The position numbers and the translations under genes are program-made. Source: ZC4RG25 sp041687075 (lineage in GTDB: Bacteria > Pseudomonadota > Alphaproteobacteria > Rhizobiales > Hyphomicrobiaceae). From it: a DNA stretch of 64,000 nucleotides. The stretch is taken from assembly GCA_041687075.1 (NCBI GenBank), contig JAWLCO010000003.1, positions 1 through 64,000 on the forward strand, given 5' to 3'. Positions 25,535-33,965 of the stretch are shown here, piece after piece (the stretch's first letter is position 1; the number at the start of each line of letters is the position of its first letter). The notes under the pieces were generated by a model. The model saw nothing but the letters and a program-made list of their open reading frames with translations. It was not told the origin of the DNA and made no database searches.

Positions 25535-25741
25535 TCAGCCGAGCTCGATCTCGCCGTCGATGACGTGCTTCAGGTCGGTCCCTTCGGCCGTCAGCTCCAT
25601 CCGGACCTTCAGCTGGCCCTGCCCCGAAATGCCTTTCTCCCTCACGATGCGCTCGATCTCACGCTGCGAGGTGACGCCGACCTGCTTCAGGAACTTGCGC
25701 AGGGAGATGTTGAACCTGTCTTCTGGCGCCTTTTCAGTCAT
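25535..25741 (-). CDS. DUF6494 family small protein
   Basis: A 68-residue cytoplasmic protein with the pattern FNISLRKFLKQVGVTSQREI followed by a short LTAEGTDLKHVIDGEIELG tail. It matches the DUF6494 family of formate dehydrogenase-associated small proteins. It begins 16 bases after the stop of the 40-residue membrane protein gene and ends 8 bases before the ligase-like gene. No cofactor-binding residues are visible (no Cys). It may be an adaptor or regulator for one of the neighbours, but this is a guess from size and location. Confidence 0.78.
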   Translation of the reverse strand: MTEKAPEDRFNISLRKFLKQVGVTSQREIERIVREKGISGQGQLKVRMELTAEGTDLKHVIDGEIELG

Positions 25742-25757
25742 TACGACCTCCGCAAGA

Positions 25758-25880
25758 TCAAAGCCTTACATTCTGTGAAGTGTAAGTGTCCTGGACCGAC
25801 ATGGATATGTAGTTGAGACCCACCGCCGCAGCGGCGGAAATAACGACCAGCAGCACGAGGCTGCCCAGGAAGGCCTTCAT
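25758..25880 (-). CDS. 40-residue single-span membrane protein in the formate dehydrogenase locus
   Basis: A very short gene with a strong ribosome site (GGAGGAGAGCG before ATG). The product starts MKAFLGSLVLLVVISAAAAV, one membrane helix, and ends in a polar tail with VQDTYTSQNVRL. Its ATG overlaps the stop codon of the WD40-cytochrome gene (ATGA), so it is translationally coupled to it. The helix-plus-tail layout suggests a small accessory subunit anchoring a periplasmic electron-transfer protein. I recall similar short reading frames in other formate dehydrogenase clusters, but cannot name a family. Confidence 0.75.
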   Translation of the reverse strand: MKAFLGSLVLLVVISAAAAVGLNYISMSVQDTYTSQNVRL

Positions 25881-27412
25881 CGCTCTCCTCCTTTTTCTTT
25901 CGATCCTTTGTCCGCCGCAGTCTGGCCGTCAACAGGCGACGGTGCCGTTGCGACCTTCAGGTAGGCCACGAGCGCATCCCGCTGCGCCTTGTCTGTCATC
26001 TTTTGCAGCGGCATCTTGGAGCCTGGGGTAAATTCATCGGGGCCGAGCTCGAAAAGCTGGGAGACAGTCTTCTCGGTCCAGACGATGTCGAGCTGCTTCA
26101 GCGCCTCCGAATAGGGATAGTCGGTCTGCGTGCCGATGCGCCGCCCGAACAGGCCATAAAGGGTCGGTCCTGCGCGATTGCCGCCGTCCGGTGTCAGGGT
26201 ATGGCAGATGCTGCACTTGCGCGCGAATTGAATCTGCCCCTGGGCCAGGACGTCATCCCCCTCGCCGGTCTGCTGGAATCTGCGCGGGAACTCGCTCAGA
26301 ACGGGCTCGAACGGTTGCCGCGGTTGAATGTGCCAGAGCGTCGCGAAGTCATCGAGTCCGCCATAGTAGAGGCTGCGTCCCTCACTGGTGAACGCCAGCG
26401 CCCAGATCGGGCCGTACGGGTTTTGATACTCCTCTACGACGGCGCCGTCTCCCGGCCGTGATACGCGGATCACGCCATCCGCGCTGCCCGTGGCGATGAG
26501 CAACGGCTTTTCCAGCACCGCGAGCGCAAGCACCGGCCGCTCGTGTCCCGCGAGCTGCACGACCACCTCGCCTTCGCGCGGGTCGACGATACCAGTCGAG
26601 CCATTGATGGCGCCGAACACGAGCCGGTCGCTCCCCGGCAGCCGCTCGAGAACGTTGATGCCCCAGCCGTGCCGGTAGACGGGCCGTTCGAAGCTGCCGT
26701 CCTCGCGGCGGAACACGCCGATGCTGCCGTCGTAGCTCGCCGTGAAGACCCGTGTGCCGTCAGGCGAGAAAGCCGCAGCATTGACCGGACCCTGGTGTCC
26801 GGACAGCACGGGGCCGGGCGCCAGCTCTTCCAGGTTCCAGATCCGGGCCGTGCGGTCCCAGCTCGCCGAAACGGCCCAGCGACCATCGTCCGAAACTGCC
26901 AGACCGACGATCTTTCCCTGGTGCCCGCTGAAGCGGTGAACGAGCTCGCCGGTCGCGATGTCCCACAGATAGACCGTCCCGTCGTCTCCCGCCGAGAGGG
27001 CTCTGCCGGTTCTGGGTACGAAGGCCACTGCGTTCACTGCGCCGTCGTGGTCCTCGAAACGCCCGAGCTGACGCGGCTGCTCTCCGGAAATGTCCCACGC
27101 CATCATGGCGTAATCGAACGAGCCCGTCAGGACGCGGCCTGACGCGGTGTCGATCCGGACCGCCTTGATTGGCCCACCGTGGCCGACGAGGTTGCCGGAG
27201 GATGAACGGCGCTCATCCGCCGATGGCCTTGCCGCGGACGTTACGTCACCCGATCGCTGAAGCTTCTGCTCTTGAGCAGCCGCCGAGCTGGCCGCTGCGG
27301 CCAGGGCAAGCGTCAGGACCGCCAGGAGCGTGACCACCGGCCTAAGTGTTCGCTGCACGATCAGGGGGCGGCTGTCCGCAGCGTATCGCCCCGCCCGAAC
27401 CGCCCGAGGCAT
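25877..27412 (-). CDS. WD40 repeat beta-propeller fused to a cytochrome c domain
   Basis: A 511-residue exported protein. After an N-terminal hydrophobic export signal (about residues 25-45, ending ASSAAAQ) come seven WD40-like repeats, with clear WD or equivalent ends such as TGSFDYAMMAWDI, DDGTVYLWDI and SWDRTARIWNL, enough for one seven-bladed propeller. The C-terminal about 110 residues are a class I cytochrome c: haem motif CSICH at 400-404, GPTLYGLFGRRIG, and a likely axial Met467 in PGSKMPL. It sits directly after the cytochrome b subunit gene and should pass electrons in the periplasm between formate dehydrogenase and other carriers. The start codon has only a weak ribosome site; a GTG at 27358 is possible. 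Confidence 0.9.
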   Translation of the reverse strand: MPRAVRAGRYAADSRPLIVQRTLRPVVTLLAVLTLALAAAASSAAAQEQKLQRSGDVTSAARPSADERRSSSGNLVGHGGPIKAVRIDTASGRVLTGSFDYAMMAWDISGEQPRQLGRFEDHDGAVNAVAFVPRTGRALSAGDDGTVYLWDIATGELVHRFSGHQGKIVGLAVSDDGRWAVSASWDRTARIWNLEELAPGPVLSGHQGPVNAAAFSPDGTRVFTASYDGSIGVFRREDGSFERPVYRHGWGINVLERLPGSDRLVFGAINGSTGIVDPREGEVVVQLAGHERPVLALAVLEKPLLIATGSADGVIRVSRPGDGAVVEEYQNPYGPIWALAFTSEGRSLYYGGLDDFATLWHIQPRQPFEPVLSEFPRRFQQTGEGDDVLAQGQIQFARKCSICHTLTPDGGNRAGPTLYGLFGRRIGTQTDYPYSEALKQLDIVWTEKTVSQLFELGPDEFTPGSKMPLQKMTDKAQRDALVAYLKVATAPSPVDGQTAADKGSKEKGGER

Positions 27413-27421
27413 GGCTGATTG

Positions 27422-28588
27422 TCACTCCGCCGGTTGAGGACGGATGCCGCCAGCATCCTCCGTGGCGGGCTTGCTCTCTTCCTTCAGCACTTCATCGGCC
27501 CAGAGGCTATGGTGCTGCTTCGCCCAGGCGACGTCGACCTGGCCCGAGCCCATTGCCGAGAATGCACCCTGCATGCCGAGCGTGCCGATATAGATATGCC
27601 CAATGATCACGGCGGTCAGGAAGATGGCCATCATGGCGTGCCACAGAGAGGCATACTGCATCTCCTGATTGACCGACAGCTCTGCGGGAAGTTCCGTCCC
27701 GAACACGCTGTTGATGGCCACGAAGGTCTTCGCGAACATCGGCAGCTCATACGGGAACATCAGCGACAGGCCAGACAGGCTGATCGAGATACCGCCCAGA
27801 ATAATGAGCCAGAACAGGATCTTCTGGCCGGCGTTGAACTTCCAGCTCGGCGGATGAACACCCTTGACCAGCATGCCACCGCCCATGGCCAGCCACTGAA
27901 AATCTCGCCAGTGCGGGATGTTGTGCCGCACCCAGGTAACCAGCACCCAAAGCAGCCCCAGCATGAAGGCGAACGCGACGTAGTTGTGCAGCATCTTGCC
28001 GACCATGGTGATGGCGGCGAAGGCTTCCTTGCCGATCACCGGCAGCAGGACAAAACGGCCGTAGAGCACGTTGAGCCCGGTGAGGGCGAGCACGATGAAT
28101 GATGTCGCCAGCAGCCAGTGCCCCATCCGCTCGAAGCCGTTGAAGCGCTCGATGGTGCGCCCAGCCCAGCCATGCTCGACCTTGATGCGGCCACGCACCA
28201 GGAAGAACAGTGCGATCACGCCGAGCGTGGCGGCCAGCAGCCAGGCCCCGTAGGTCGGCAGCGGGCCGTTACGGAAGTTGCGCCAGGCCTCGCCCGAGGA
28301 ATCGACCAGTCGCCCGGCCTTGCCATCCTGAATGGAAACCTTGCCTTCGACGCCCTGTCGCAGCTGCTGCCACATCTCGACGTCGTAGTTCCAGGGCCGG
28401 ACCGCGTCCGGAGCGTCGGGCTCAGCGGGGACGACCGCTCCCGCGGGCGGACGGACATTGGGATTGGACTGCTGCGCCAGTGACGGCGCGGCCGAGGCGA
28501 AAATAAGCACTGCGGCTAGAAGGCCAGCGAGCGGCGCCAGACGCAGCGCACGTGTGGCGGGCCACATTGCAGGGAAGAATTGAGTCAT
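27422..28588 (-). CDS. Formate dehydrogenase cytochrome b subunit (gamma)
   Basis: A 388-residue membrane subunit. It starts with a signal-like hydrophobic segment and a periplasmic region (NYDVEMWQQLRQGVEGKVSI). Transmembrane helices follow, including RFNGFERMGHWLLATSFIVL, whose His is a haem b ligand candidate, and HNYVAFAFMLGLLWVLVTW. Two further histidines near HAMMAIFLTAVIIGHIYIG fit the di-haem cytochrome b556 family. It anchors the catalytic and Fe-S subunits and transfers electrons to quinone or to the adjacent cytochrome. The ATG at 28588 follows GAGGA. The gene is separated from fdh3B by a small lipoprotein gene. Confidence 0.9.
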   Translation of the reverse strand: MTQFFPAMWPATRALRLAPLAGLLAAVLIFASAAPSLAQQSNPNVRPPAGAVVPAEPDAPDAVRPWNYDVEMWQQLRQGVEGKVSIQDGKAGRLVDSSGEAWRNFRNGPLPTYGAWLLAATLGVIALFFLVRGRIKVEHGWAGRTIERFNGFERMGHWLLATSFIVLALTGLNVLYGRFVLLPVIGKEAFAAITMVGKMLHNYVAFAFMLGLLWVLVTWVRHNIPHWRDFQWLAMGGGMLVKGVHPPSWKFNAGQKILFWLIILGGISISLSGLSLMFPYELPMFAKTFVAINSVFGTELPAELSVNQEMQYASLWHAMMAIFLTAVIIGHIYIGTLGMQGAFSAMGSGQVDVAWAKQHHSLWADEVLKEESKPATEDAGGIRPQPAE

Positions 28589-28699
28589 CTCGTGTCCTCT
28601 CGATTCCCTCGAGGCGCCTGTTGAGCGGGGCGAGGCTAGTGGATCCGCTGCGGACTTCTCGATTTGAATCACACTAGCATCATTAGCTGGGCCCGTGCC

Positions 28700-28882
28700 C
28701 TAGCGCATGATTCTGGCGCGATCCTGCAAAGCGCGAAGCTGATCCTGCGTCAGCGGCTGGGATTTCTCTCCCTTGTAAACGCCAGGCTCGAACGTCAGGG
28801 GCCGGCCCTGCTCATCCTCGCGACAGCCGGCCAGCGCCAGCACCGCCCCCAAAACCAGAGCCGTTGTTGTCCACCGGTGCAT
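28700..28882 (-). CDS. Small lipoprotein in the formate dehydrogenase locus
   Basis: A 60-residue protein beginning MHRWTTTALVLGAVLALAGC, a classic lipoprotein signal with lipobox LAGC. The mature peptide of about 40 residues is polar and contains PLTFEPGVYKGEKSQPLT. AAAGGAAAAG precedes the ATG at 28882. It lies between the Fe-S and cytochrome b subunit genes in the same direction. The YKG motif and C-terminal LRALQDRA resemble short hypothetical proteins next to formate dehydrogenases; a role in complex assembly or stability is only inferred. Confidence 0.75.
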   Translation of the reverse strand: MHRWTTTALVLGAVLALAGCREDEQGRPLTFEPGVYKGEKSQPLTQDQLRALQDRARIMR

Positions 28883-29080
28883 CACTTTTCCTTTCAACGG
28901 ACTGGCGCCACCAGATCACCGCCCGTCAGAAGCTCATGAAGGCCTTGCCTCGATGCCCGATCTCGAAAAGGAGAGCACAGGCGCATTCAATCATATTGGC
29001 AAGGCCGAAGACGGGGCGGCCGATGACCGCCCCGCCGCAAAATTGGACCGTACAGATGTTCCGGAGCCACCGCTCTCAGA

Positions 29081-29671
29081 TCAGCCAGGCTGACCCGGAT
29101 AGGCCTTGCCCCAGCCCCAGGCGCCCGAGCCGAAGCCACGTGCGACGACGCGCTGACGGTAGATGTCGGAGACCACGTCCCCGTCGCCTGCGAGCAGCGC
29201 CTTCGTCGAGCACATCTCGGCGCAGAGCGGCAGCTTGCCTTCGGCGAGGCGGTTGCGGCCGTACTTCTTGAACATCACGTCCTGGTTCGTCTCCGGACCG
29301 CCGGCGCAGAAGGTGCACTTGTCCATCTTGCCGCGCGAGCCGAAGTTGGACGCCTGCGGGTACTGCGGCGCGCCGAACGGGCACGCGTAGAAGCAATAGC
29401 CGCAGCCGATGCACAGGTCCTTGTTATGCAGGACCACGCCCTCTTCGGTCTGATAGAAGCAGTCCACCGGGCAGACCGCCGCGCAGGGCGCGTCCGAGCA
29501 GTGCATGCAAGCGACCGAGATGGAGCGCTCTCCGGGCTTGCCGTCGTTGATCGTGACGACACGCCGGCGATTGATGCCCCAGGGCACCTCGTGCTCGTTC
29601 TTGCAGGCGGTGACGCATGCGTTGCACTCGACGCAGCGCTCTGCGTCACAGAGGAACTTCATACGTGCCAT
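29081..29671 (-). CDS. fdh3B: Formate dehydrogenase iron-sulfur subunit (FDH3 beta type)
   Basis: A 196-residue ferredoxin-like electron-transfer subunit with four cysteine groups typical of a four-[4Fe-4S] protein: CVECNACVTACKNEH near the N-terminus, CMHCSDAPCAAVCP, CIGCGYCFYACPFGAP, and CTFCAGG with CAEMC toward the end. No signal peptide is present, as expected for a partner carried across the membrane with the TAT-exported alpha subunit. The gene follows the alpha subunit with a three-base gap. It should relay electrons from the molybdenum site to the cytochrome b subunit. Confidence 0.94.
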   Translation of the reverse strand: MARMKFLCDAERCVECNACVTACKNEHEVPWGINRRRVVTINDGKPGERSISVACMHCSDAPCAAVCPVDCFYQTEEGVVLHNKDLCIGCGYCFYACPFGAPQYPQASNFGSRGKMDKCTFCAGGPETNQDVMFKKYGRNRLAEGKLPLCAEMCSTKALLAGDGDVVSDIYRQRVVARGFGSGAWGWGKAYPGQPG

Positions 29672-29674
29672 CGG

Positions 29675-32617
29675 TTAAGCCCTCCAGATCTTGCAGAGCG
29701 TCGTCTTCGTCTCTTGCATCTGAGTGACGACGTCGTAGCCGTAGGTCGTTGCGGTGTTGGCTGCCTCGCCGAGGACGTAAGGATCAGTGCCCGGTGGGTA
29801 CTTCGAGCGAAGATCCTTGCCCTGGAAGTGGCCGGCGAAGTGGAACGGCATGAAGGCGACGCCCTTGCCGACCCGCTCCGTCACCATAGCCATGACGAGA
29901 ACCTTGCCTTTCTCGGGCCCTTCGACCCAGACCATCTGTCCGTCCTTGATGCCGAGGTTGTTGGCATCCGTCGGGTTGACCTCGACGAACATGTTCTGCT
30001 GCAGCTCGGCAAGCCACGGGTTGGAGCGGGTCTCCTCGCCGCCACCCTCGTACTCCACCAATCGGCCCGTCGTCAGAATGATCGGGTACTCCTGAGAGAC
30101 GTCCCGCTTCTGGATCGACTCGAACAGCACCGGCAGGCGGTTGAGCCTGCGGTCCTGGTGGGTCGGGTACTTGGCCACCAGGTCGCGCCGCGGCGTATAG
30201 AGCGGCTCGCGGTGGAGCGGCACCGGGTCGGGGAAGTTCCAGACCACAGCACGCGCCTTGCCATTACCGAACGGTGCCAGGCCGTGCTTGATTGCCACGC
30301 GCTGCAGACCGCCAGACAGGTCCGTGGTGAACGTCACCGCGTCGGGGTTGTCGCCGCCGACCCGATTGATCGTCTCCAGCTCCTCTGGCGTCAGGTCTCC
30401 GTCCCAACCCAGCTTCTTGAGGAAGCCGAGCGAGACGGCAGGATGCCCGCTCCTGAGCTCGTTGCCGACCGGATAGCTGTCGACCGCGAGCATGTTGTCG
30501 AGGTTCTCGTCGTTGCGGGTGTACTTCTCCGACTTGCCCTGAACCGTGGCACCCCACAGCGCACGGAAGTTCAGGCCGCCGTCCTGCACGTGCTTGGACG
30601 TGTCGTACAGGTTGGGTGTGCCGGGATGGCCCTTCTTGCCACTCGGCAGCTCCATGTCGGGGTTGCCCCAGCACGGCCACGGCAGACCGTAGTAGTCGCC
30701 ATCGCACGGACCACCGTTGGCCTTGAGGGTCACGCGGTCGAAGGTGTGCTGGTTGGCCATGTGGAGCTTCAGCCGCTCCGGCGACTGGCCGGTGTAGCCG
30801 ATCGTCCACATGCCCTTGTTGAACTCGCGGGTGATCTCCTCGACCACAGGCTCGTTGTTCTCGACCTTGATGTTCTTGAACATCTCCTTGTCGAAGCCGA
30901 GCTTCTTGGCGAACAGGTACATGATCTCGTGATCGACCTTCGCCTCGAAGAACGGCTCGAACACCTTCTCGCGCCACTGCAGCGACCGGTTCGAGGCGGT
31001 CACTGAGCCGACCGTCTCGTACTGCGTCGCCGCCGGGAGCAGGTAGGTGTTGTCCGTGCGGTCGTGCATGACGGCCGTGGCCGTCGGGTAGGGGTCGACG
31101 ACGACGAGAAGGTCGAGCTTCTCCATCGCCTTCTTCATGTCCGGACCGCGCGTCTGCGAGTTCGGAGCGTGTCCCCAGAAGAAGACCGCCTTCAGCAGAT
31201 CGGGCTGCTCGACATTCTGTTTGTCCTCGAGAACACCGTCGACCCAACGCGACAGCGGAATGCCGGCCGATTCCATCAGCTTCTTGCTGGCGAAGCGGCC
31301 CACCAGGTAATCGTGCGGGACATCCCACACGCGCGCCCAGTGCTTCCAGGAGCCCTCGGACAGTCCGTAGTAACCCGGCAGCGTGCCCGGCTCGACGCCG
31401 AAGTCCGTCGCGCCCTGCACGTTGTCGTGGCCGCGGAAGATGTTGGCACCACCGCCAGACACGCCCATGTTGCCGAGCGCGAGCTGCAGGATGCAGTAAG
31501 CGCGCACATTGGCATTGGCGACCGTGTGCTGCGTGGAGCCCATGCACCAGATCAGCGTGCCCGGCTTGTTGGATGCCAGCGTGCGGGCGACACGGCGGAG
31601 CTGCGAGCCCGGAACGCCGGTGACGCTCTCGACCTCCTCAGGCGTCCACTTCTTCACCTCGTCGCGCACCCACTCCATGCCCCAGACGCGCTGGCGGATG
31701 AACTCCTTGTCCTCCCAGCCATTCTCGAAGATGTGGTAGAGAATGCCCCAGATCAGCGCGATGTCCGTGCCCGGACGGAAGCGGACGAACTCGTTCGCGT
31801 GAGCCGCGGTTCGCGTGAAGCGCGGATCACAGACGATGAGCTGCGCGTTGTTCTGCTCCTTGGAACGCAGCAGGAACTGCATCGCGACCGGATGCGCCTC
31901 GGCCGCGTTGCTGCCGATGACGAAGATCGCCTTGGAGTTCTGGATGTCGTTGTAGGAGTTCGTCATCGCGCCGTAGCCCCAGGTCTGGGCGACGCCGGCG
32001 ACGGTGGTCGAGTGACAGATACGGGCCTGATGGTCTCCGTTGTTGGAGCCCCAGAACGCGTAGAACTTGCGGAAGAGATAGGCCTGCTCGTTCGAGAACT
32101 TGGCAGAGCCGAGGAAGTACACCGAATCAGGACCCGAGGTCTCGCGGATCTGCAACATCTTGTCGCCGATCTCTTCGATGGCCTCGTCCCAGGAGATGCG
32201 CTGCCATTTGCCGGCAACAAGCTTCATGGGATACTTGAGCCGGCGGTCGCCGTGCGCGTGCTCACGCGCCGAGGCGCCCTTGGCGCAGTGAGACCCGAGG
32301 TTCAGTGGGCTGTCGAATCCGGGCTCCTGACCGACCCACACGCCGTTCTGCACCTCGGCAAGAATGGTGCAGCCGACCGAACAGTGCGTGCAGACGGACT
32401 TTCTGATCTCGACATTGCCGTTCGCAGCACCGGCCGTTTGCGCTTGGGCCTTCTGCACGCGCGTGGTGACGAGTGACGATGCAGCGGCGAGGCCACCTAT
32501 GGCCAGCCCCGAGTTGCGCAGGAAAGCGCGCCGGTCGACCGTCCCGTGCGATGCAACCTGCAGGGCCGACGACAAGCGAGCCCGCCCCGCGGCTCCGTTC
32601 GCCTTCTTCCTCAGCAT
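29675..32617 (-). CDS. Formate dehydrogenase catalytic (alpha) subunit, molybdopterin-dependent
   Basis: A 980-residue molybdopterin oxidoreductase. A twin-arginine signal (DRRAFLRNSGLAIG, residues 29-42) marks export. A [4Fe-4S] site is formed by Cys76, Cys79, Cys83 and Cys111, followed by CAKGAS. The metal ligand is Cys201 in ARICHSTTV, encoded by TGT, so this is a cysteine rather than a selenocysteine enzyme. Downstream motifs such as FVIGSNAAEAHPVAMQFLL and GSTQHTVANANVRA match FdnG/FdoG-type formate dehydrogenases. It oxidises formate to CO2 in the periplasm and feeds the Fe-S and cytochrome b subunits encoded downstream. Confidence 0.95.
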   Translation of the reverse strand: MLRKKANGAAGRARLSSALQVASHGTVDRRAFLRNSGLAIGGLAAASSLVTTRVQKAQAQTAGAANGNVEIRKSVCTHCSVGCTILAEVQNGVWVGQEPGFDSPLNLGSHCAKGASAREHAHGDRRLKYPMKLVAGKWQRISWDEAIEEIGDKMLQIRETSGPDSVYFLGSAKFSNEQAYLFRKFYAFWGSNNGDHQARICHSTTVAGVAQTWGYGAMTNSYNDIQNSKAIFVIGSNAAEAHPVAMQFLLRSKEQNNAQLIVCDPRFTRTAAHANEFVRFRPGTDIALIWGILYHIFENGWEDKEFIRQRVWGMEWVRDEVKKWTPEEVESVTGVPGSQLRRVARTLASNKPGTLIWCMGSTQHTVANANVRAYCILQLALGNMGVSGGGANIFRGHDNVQGATDFGVEPGTLPGYYGLSEGSWKHWARVWDVPHDYLVGRFASKKLMESAGIPLSRWVDGVLEDKQNVEQPDLLKAVFFWGHAPNSQTRGPDMKKAMEKLDLLVVVDPYPTATAVMHDRTDNTYLLPAATQYETVGSVTASNRSLQWREKVFEPFFEAKVDHEIMYLFAKKLGFDKEMFKNIKVENNEPVVEEITREFNKGMWTIGYTGQSPERLKLHMANQHTFDRVTLKANGGPCDGDYYGLPWPCWGNPDMELPSGKKGHPGTPNLYDTSKHVQDGGLNFRALWGATVQGKSEKYTRNDENLDNMLAVDSYPVGNELRSGHPAVSLGFLKKLGWDGDLTPEELETINRVGGDNPDAVTFTTDLSGGLQRVAIKHGLAPFGNGKARAVVWNFPDPVPLHREPLYTPRRDLVAKYPTHQDRRLNRLPVLFESIQKRDVSQEYPIILTTGRLVEYEGGGEETRSNPWLAELQQNMFVEVNPTDANNLGIKDGQMVWVEGPEKGKVLVMAMVTERVGKGVAFMPFHFAGHFQGKDLRSKYPPGTDPYVLGEAANTATTYGYDVVTQMQETKTTLCKIWRA

Positions 32618-32687
32618 GATCTTCTCCCTTTGAACGCCATGCGGTCAGCTCAGCCTTCGTTGCAGGCTGTGGCCGCGGAGTGGCAAA

Positions 32688-32879
32688 TCAGAACCTGGCG
32701 AGCTCGTAGTAACGCTTGACGTGATCCGTCTCGCGGTAAAGCCCGTCGCGAGGCTTGCTCTCCGTTGCGGACGCCGTGCCACCGGCTGCGACTGCCGCTC
32801 CTCCCGCGGCGACGCCGACTCCCGCAAGCTTGAGGAAGCTGCGGCGATCGGTTACCGCCTTGTCATCCTGCTTCTTCAT
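32688..32879 (-). CDS. Formate dehydrogenase region TAT target peptide
   Basis: A 63-residue peptide with a twin-arginine signal, TDRRSFLKLAGVGVAAGG, and a short mature part ending HVKRYYELARF. This matches the small TAT-target family repeatedly found just upstream of formate dehydrogenase alpha subunits. Its position, 70 bases before the alpha-subunit start, supports the call. The tail's KRYYELARF is the family's conserved end. It may escort or structurally complete the exported complex; the role is not established. Confidence 0.88.
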   Translation of the reverse strand: MKKQDDKAVTDRRSFLKLAGVGVAAGGAAVAAGGTASATESKPRDGLYRETDHVKRYYELARF

Positions 32880-32915
32880 TTCCAGCTCCTTTCCAAACGG
32901 CCCACACGCGCTGAC

Positions 32916-33530
32916 TCAGTCGAGTGCAAAAGCCCCCTCTTCAATCTCGAGGAAGGTGCTTCCGACCGCGCCGAGCGCTGAATAAAGAACAGACGACTTG
33001 GCCTGCTGCAGATCGCGGAAGAAGTACGGCGCCCAGCAGCCGATGTGCGTATTGAAGAAGCGCTTCTGCTCATCGAGGGGCAGTGGATCGCCGAATGCGC
33101 CGTCGATCAGCCCGGCCATCATTTCGGCGAGCGAAGCGATGTGGTCCTCCGGATCGCGGATGTCAGGGTCGCGCGCGATTCCGAGCCGCGCCATGTCCTG
33201 GCGCAGCTTGGCCAAGGGCTTCTCGTTGAGGAAGCCGGTCAGATAATAGGACCCGAAAGGAACAAGCTCGCCGCGGCCCAGGCCAATGAAGAGGACGTGA
33301 TATTCCTCCGCCACCTCGCTCGCCCTGCTGCGTCCGGCGATATGCGCGAATGTGGAGATCGCGCGACCGATGTCGCTGTCGTCGCCCTGCAGGCTCGCCG
33401 CAGCCTCGAGATCCGCTTCGCTCGGGGGTGCGGACAAGAAGCGGGCAATCAGACGGTATATCTGTGCCCGCAGCAGATCTTCAGCTGCGACCACCGATAC
33501 GGCCTCTTCCGCTGATGCCGCGCTCGGCAT
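32916..33530 (-). CDS. TorD/DmsD-type molybdoenzyme maturation chaperone
   Basis: A 204-residue, helix-rich cytoplasmic protein of the TorD family. LLRAQIYRLIARFLSAPP opens the fold, EYHVLFIGLGRGELVPFGSY is the conserved central loop, and FFNTHIGCWAPYFFRDL lies near the end. Such chaperones bind the twin-arginine signal of the molybdoenzyme and hold it until cofactor insertion. The ATG at 33530 with AGGGGG upstream is preferred over the longer frame to 33632, whose first 34 residues do not fit the family. It is the first gene of the minus-strand formate dehydrogenase gene set. Confidence 0.86.
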   Translation of the reverse strand: MPSAASAEEAVSVVAAEDLLRAQIYRLIARFLSAPPSEADLEAAASLQGDDSDIGRAISTFAHIAGRSRASEVAEEYHVLFIGLGRGELVPFGSYYLTGFLNEKPLAKLRQDMARLGIARDPDIRDPEDHIASLAEMMAGLIDGAFGDPLPLDEQKRFFNTHIGCWAPYFFRDLQQAKSSVLYSALGAVGSTFLEIEEGAFALD

Positions 33531-33781
33531 TCCGAAAACGCCCCCTTTAGGCAATTCATTTCCCTGCTGCAGCCCGGGACGCACAGAGGCGGCCCGCCAC
33601 ACCAGCGGCCTTATGATGCATCTGCCGCGCAAATTTGCAATATGAGAAAGAACACATCAGCGAGGGGAAGTTGAATCTCCTGCAAATCCCATAATCGTTG
33701 TAGGGATTAATGGCGGGTTGTTTTGAGAAGCAGAAGTCGAATGGTCCTATATCTGAGGTTGAGAAACTGGTCTTGCTCGAA

Positions 33782-33795
33782 TTGATGTTCATCAA
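33782..33795. promoter_or_regulatory. FNR/FnrL-type binding site, perfect consensus
   Basis: TTGATGTTCATCAA is a perfect TTGAT-N4-ATCAA palindrome of the FNR/FixK family. It lies in the 435-base torD/moaA divergent region, which holds no supported gene. On the minus strand a -10-like AGATATAGG at 33754-33746 lies downstream, placing the box roughly 45-50 bases before a possible start for the formate dehydrogenase operon. The distance is approximate. Confidence 0.65.
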
Positions 33796-33875
33796 GTGAC
33801 TTCGCAGCCCGGGTCGTGCACCTGCGAAAACAGATCGACCCGATGCGTGATACTGCCCACTCCCCAGAGAACCAC

Positions 33876-33889
33876 TTGATCCATATCAG
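33876..33889. promoter_or_regulatory. FNR/FnrL-type binding site, one mismatch
   Basis: TTGATCCATATCAG matches TTGAT-N4-ATCAA at nine of ten positions. A -10-like TAGGGT at 33911-33916 would give a transcription start near 33923, about 41 bases from the box centre, the classic class II activation spacing for moaA. Confidence 0.55.
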
Positions 33890-33965
33890 GGCTGCGATAG
33901 GTTGATCTGCTAGGGTGTTTGCCCGGGGCCGTCGTGGCCGCGGGCCCGTCGACAAGGCTTGCTCA

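Noticed and set aside
29675..32617. Selenocysteine in the formate dehydrogenase alpha subunit
   Set aside because: The metal-ligand position in ARICHSTTV is encoded by TGT (Cys201) and there is no in-frame TGA.
33531..33965. Sigma-54 promoter for the formate dehydrogenase operon
   Set aside because: No TGGCAC-N5-TTGCA-type element with correct spacing was found on either strand; FNR-type boxes explain the region better.
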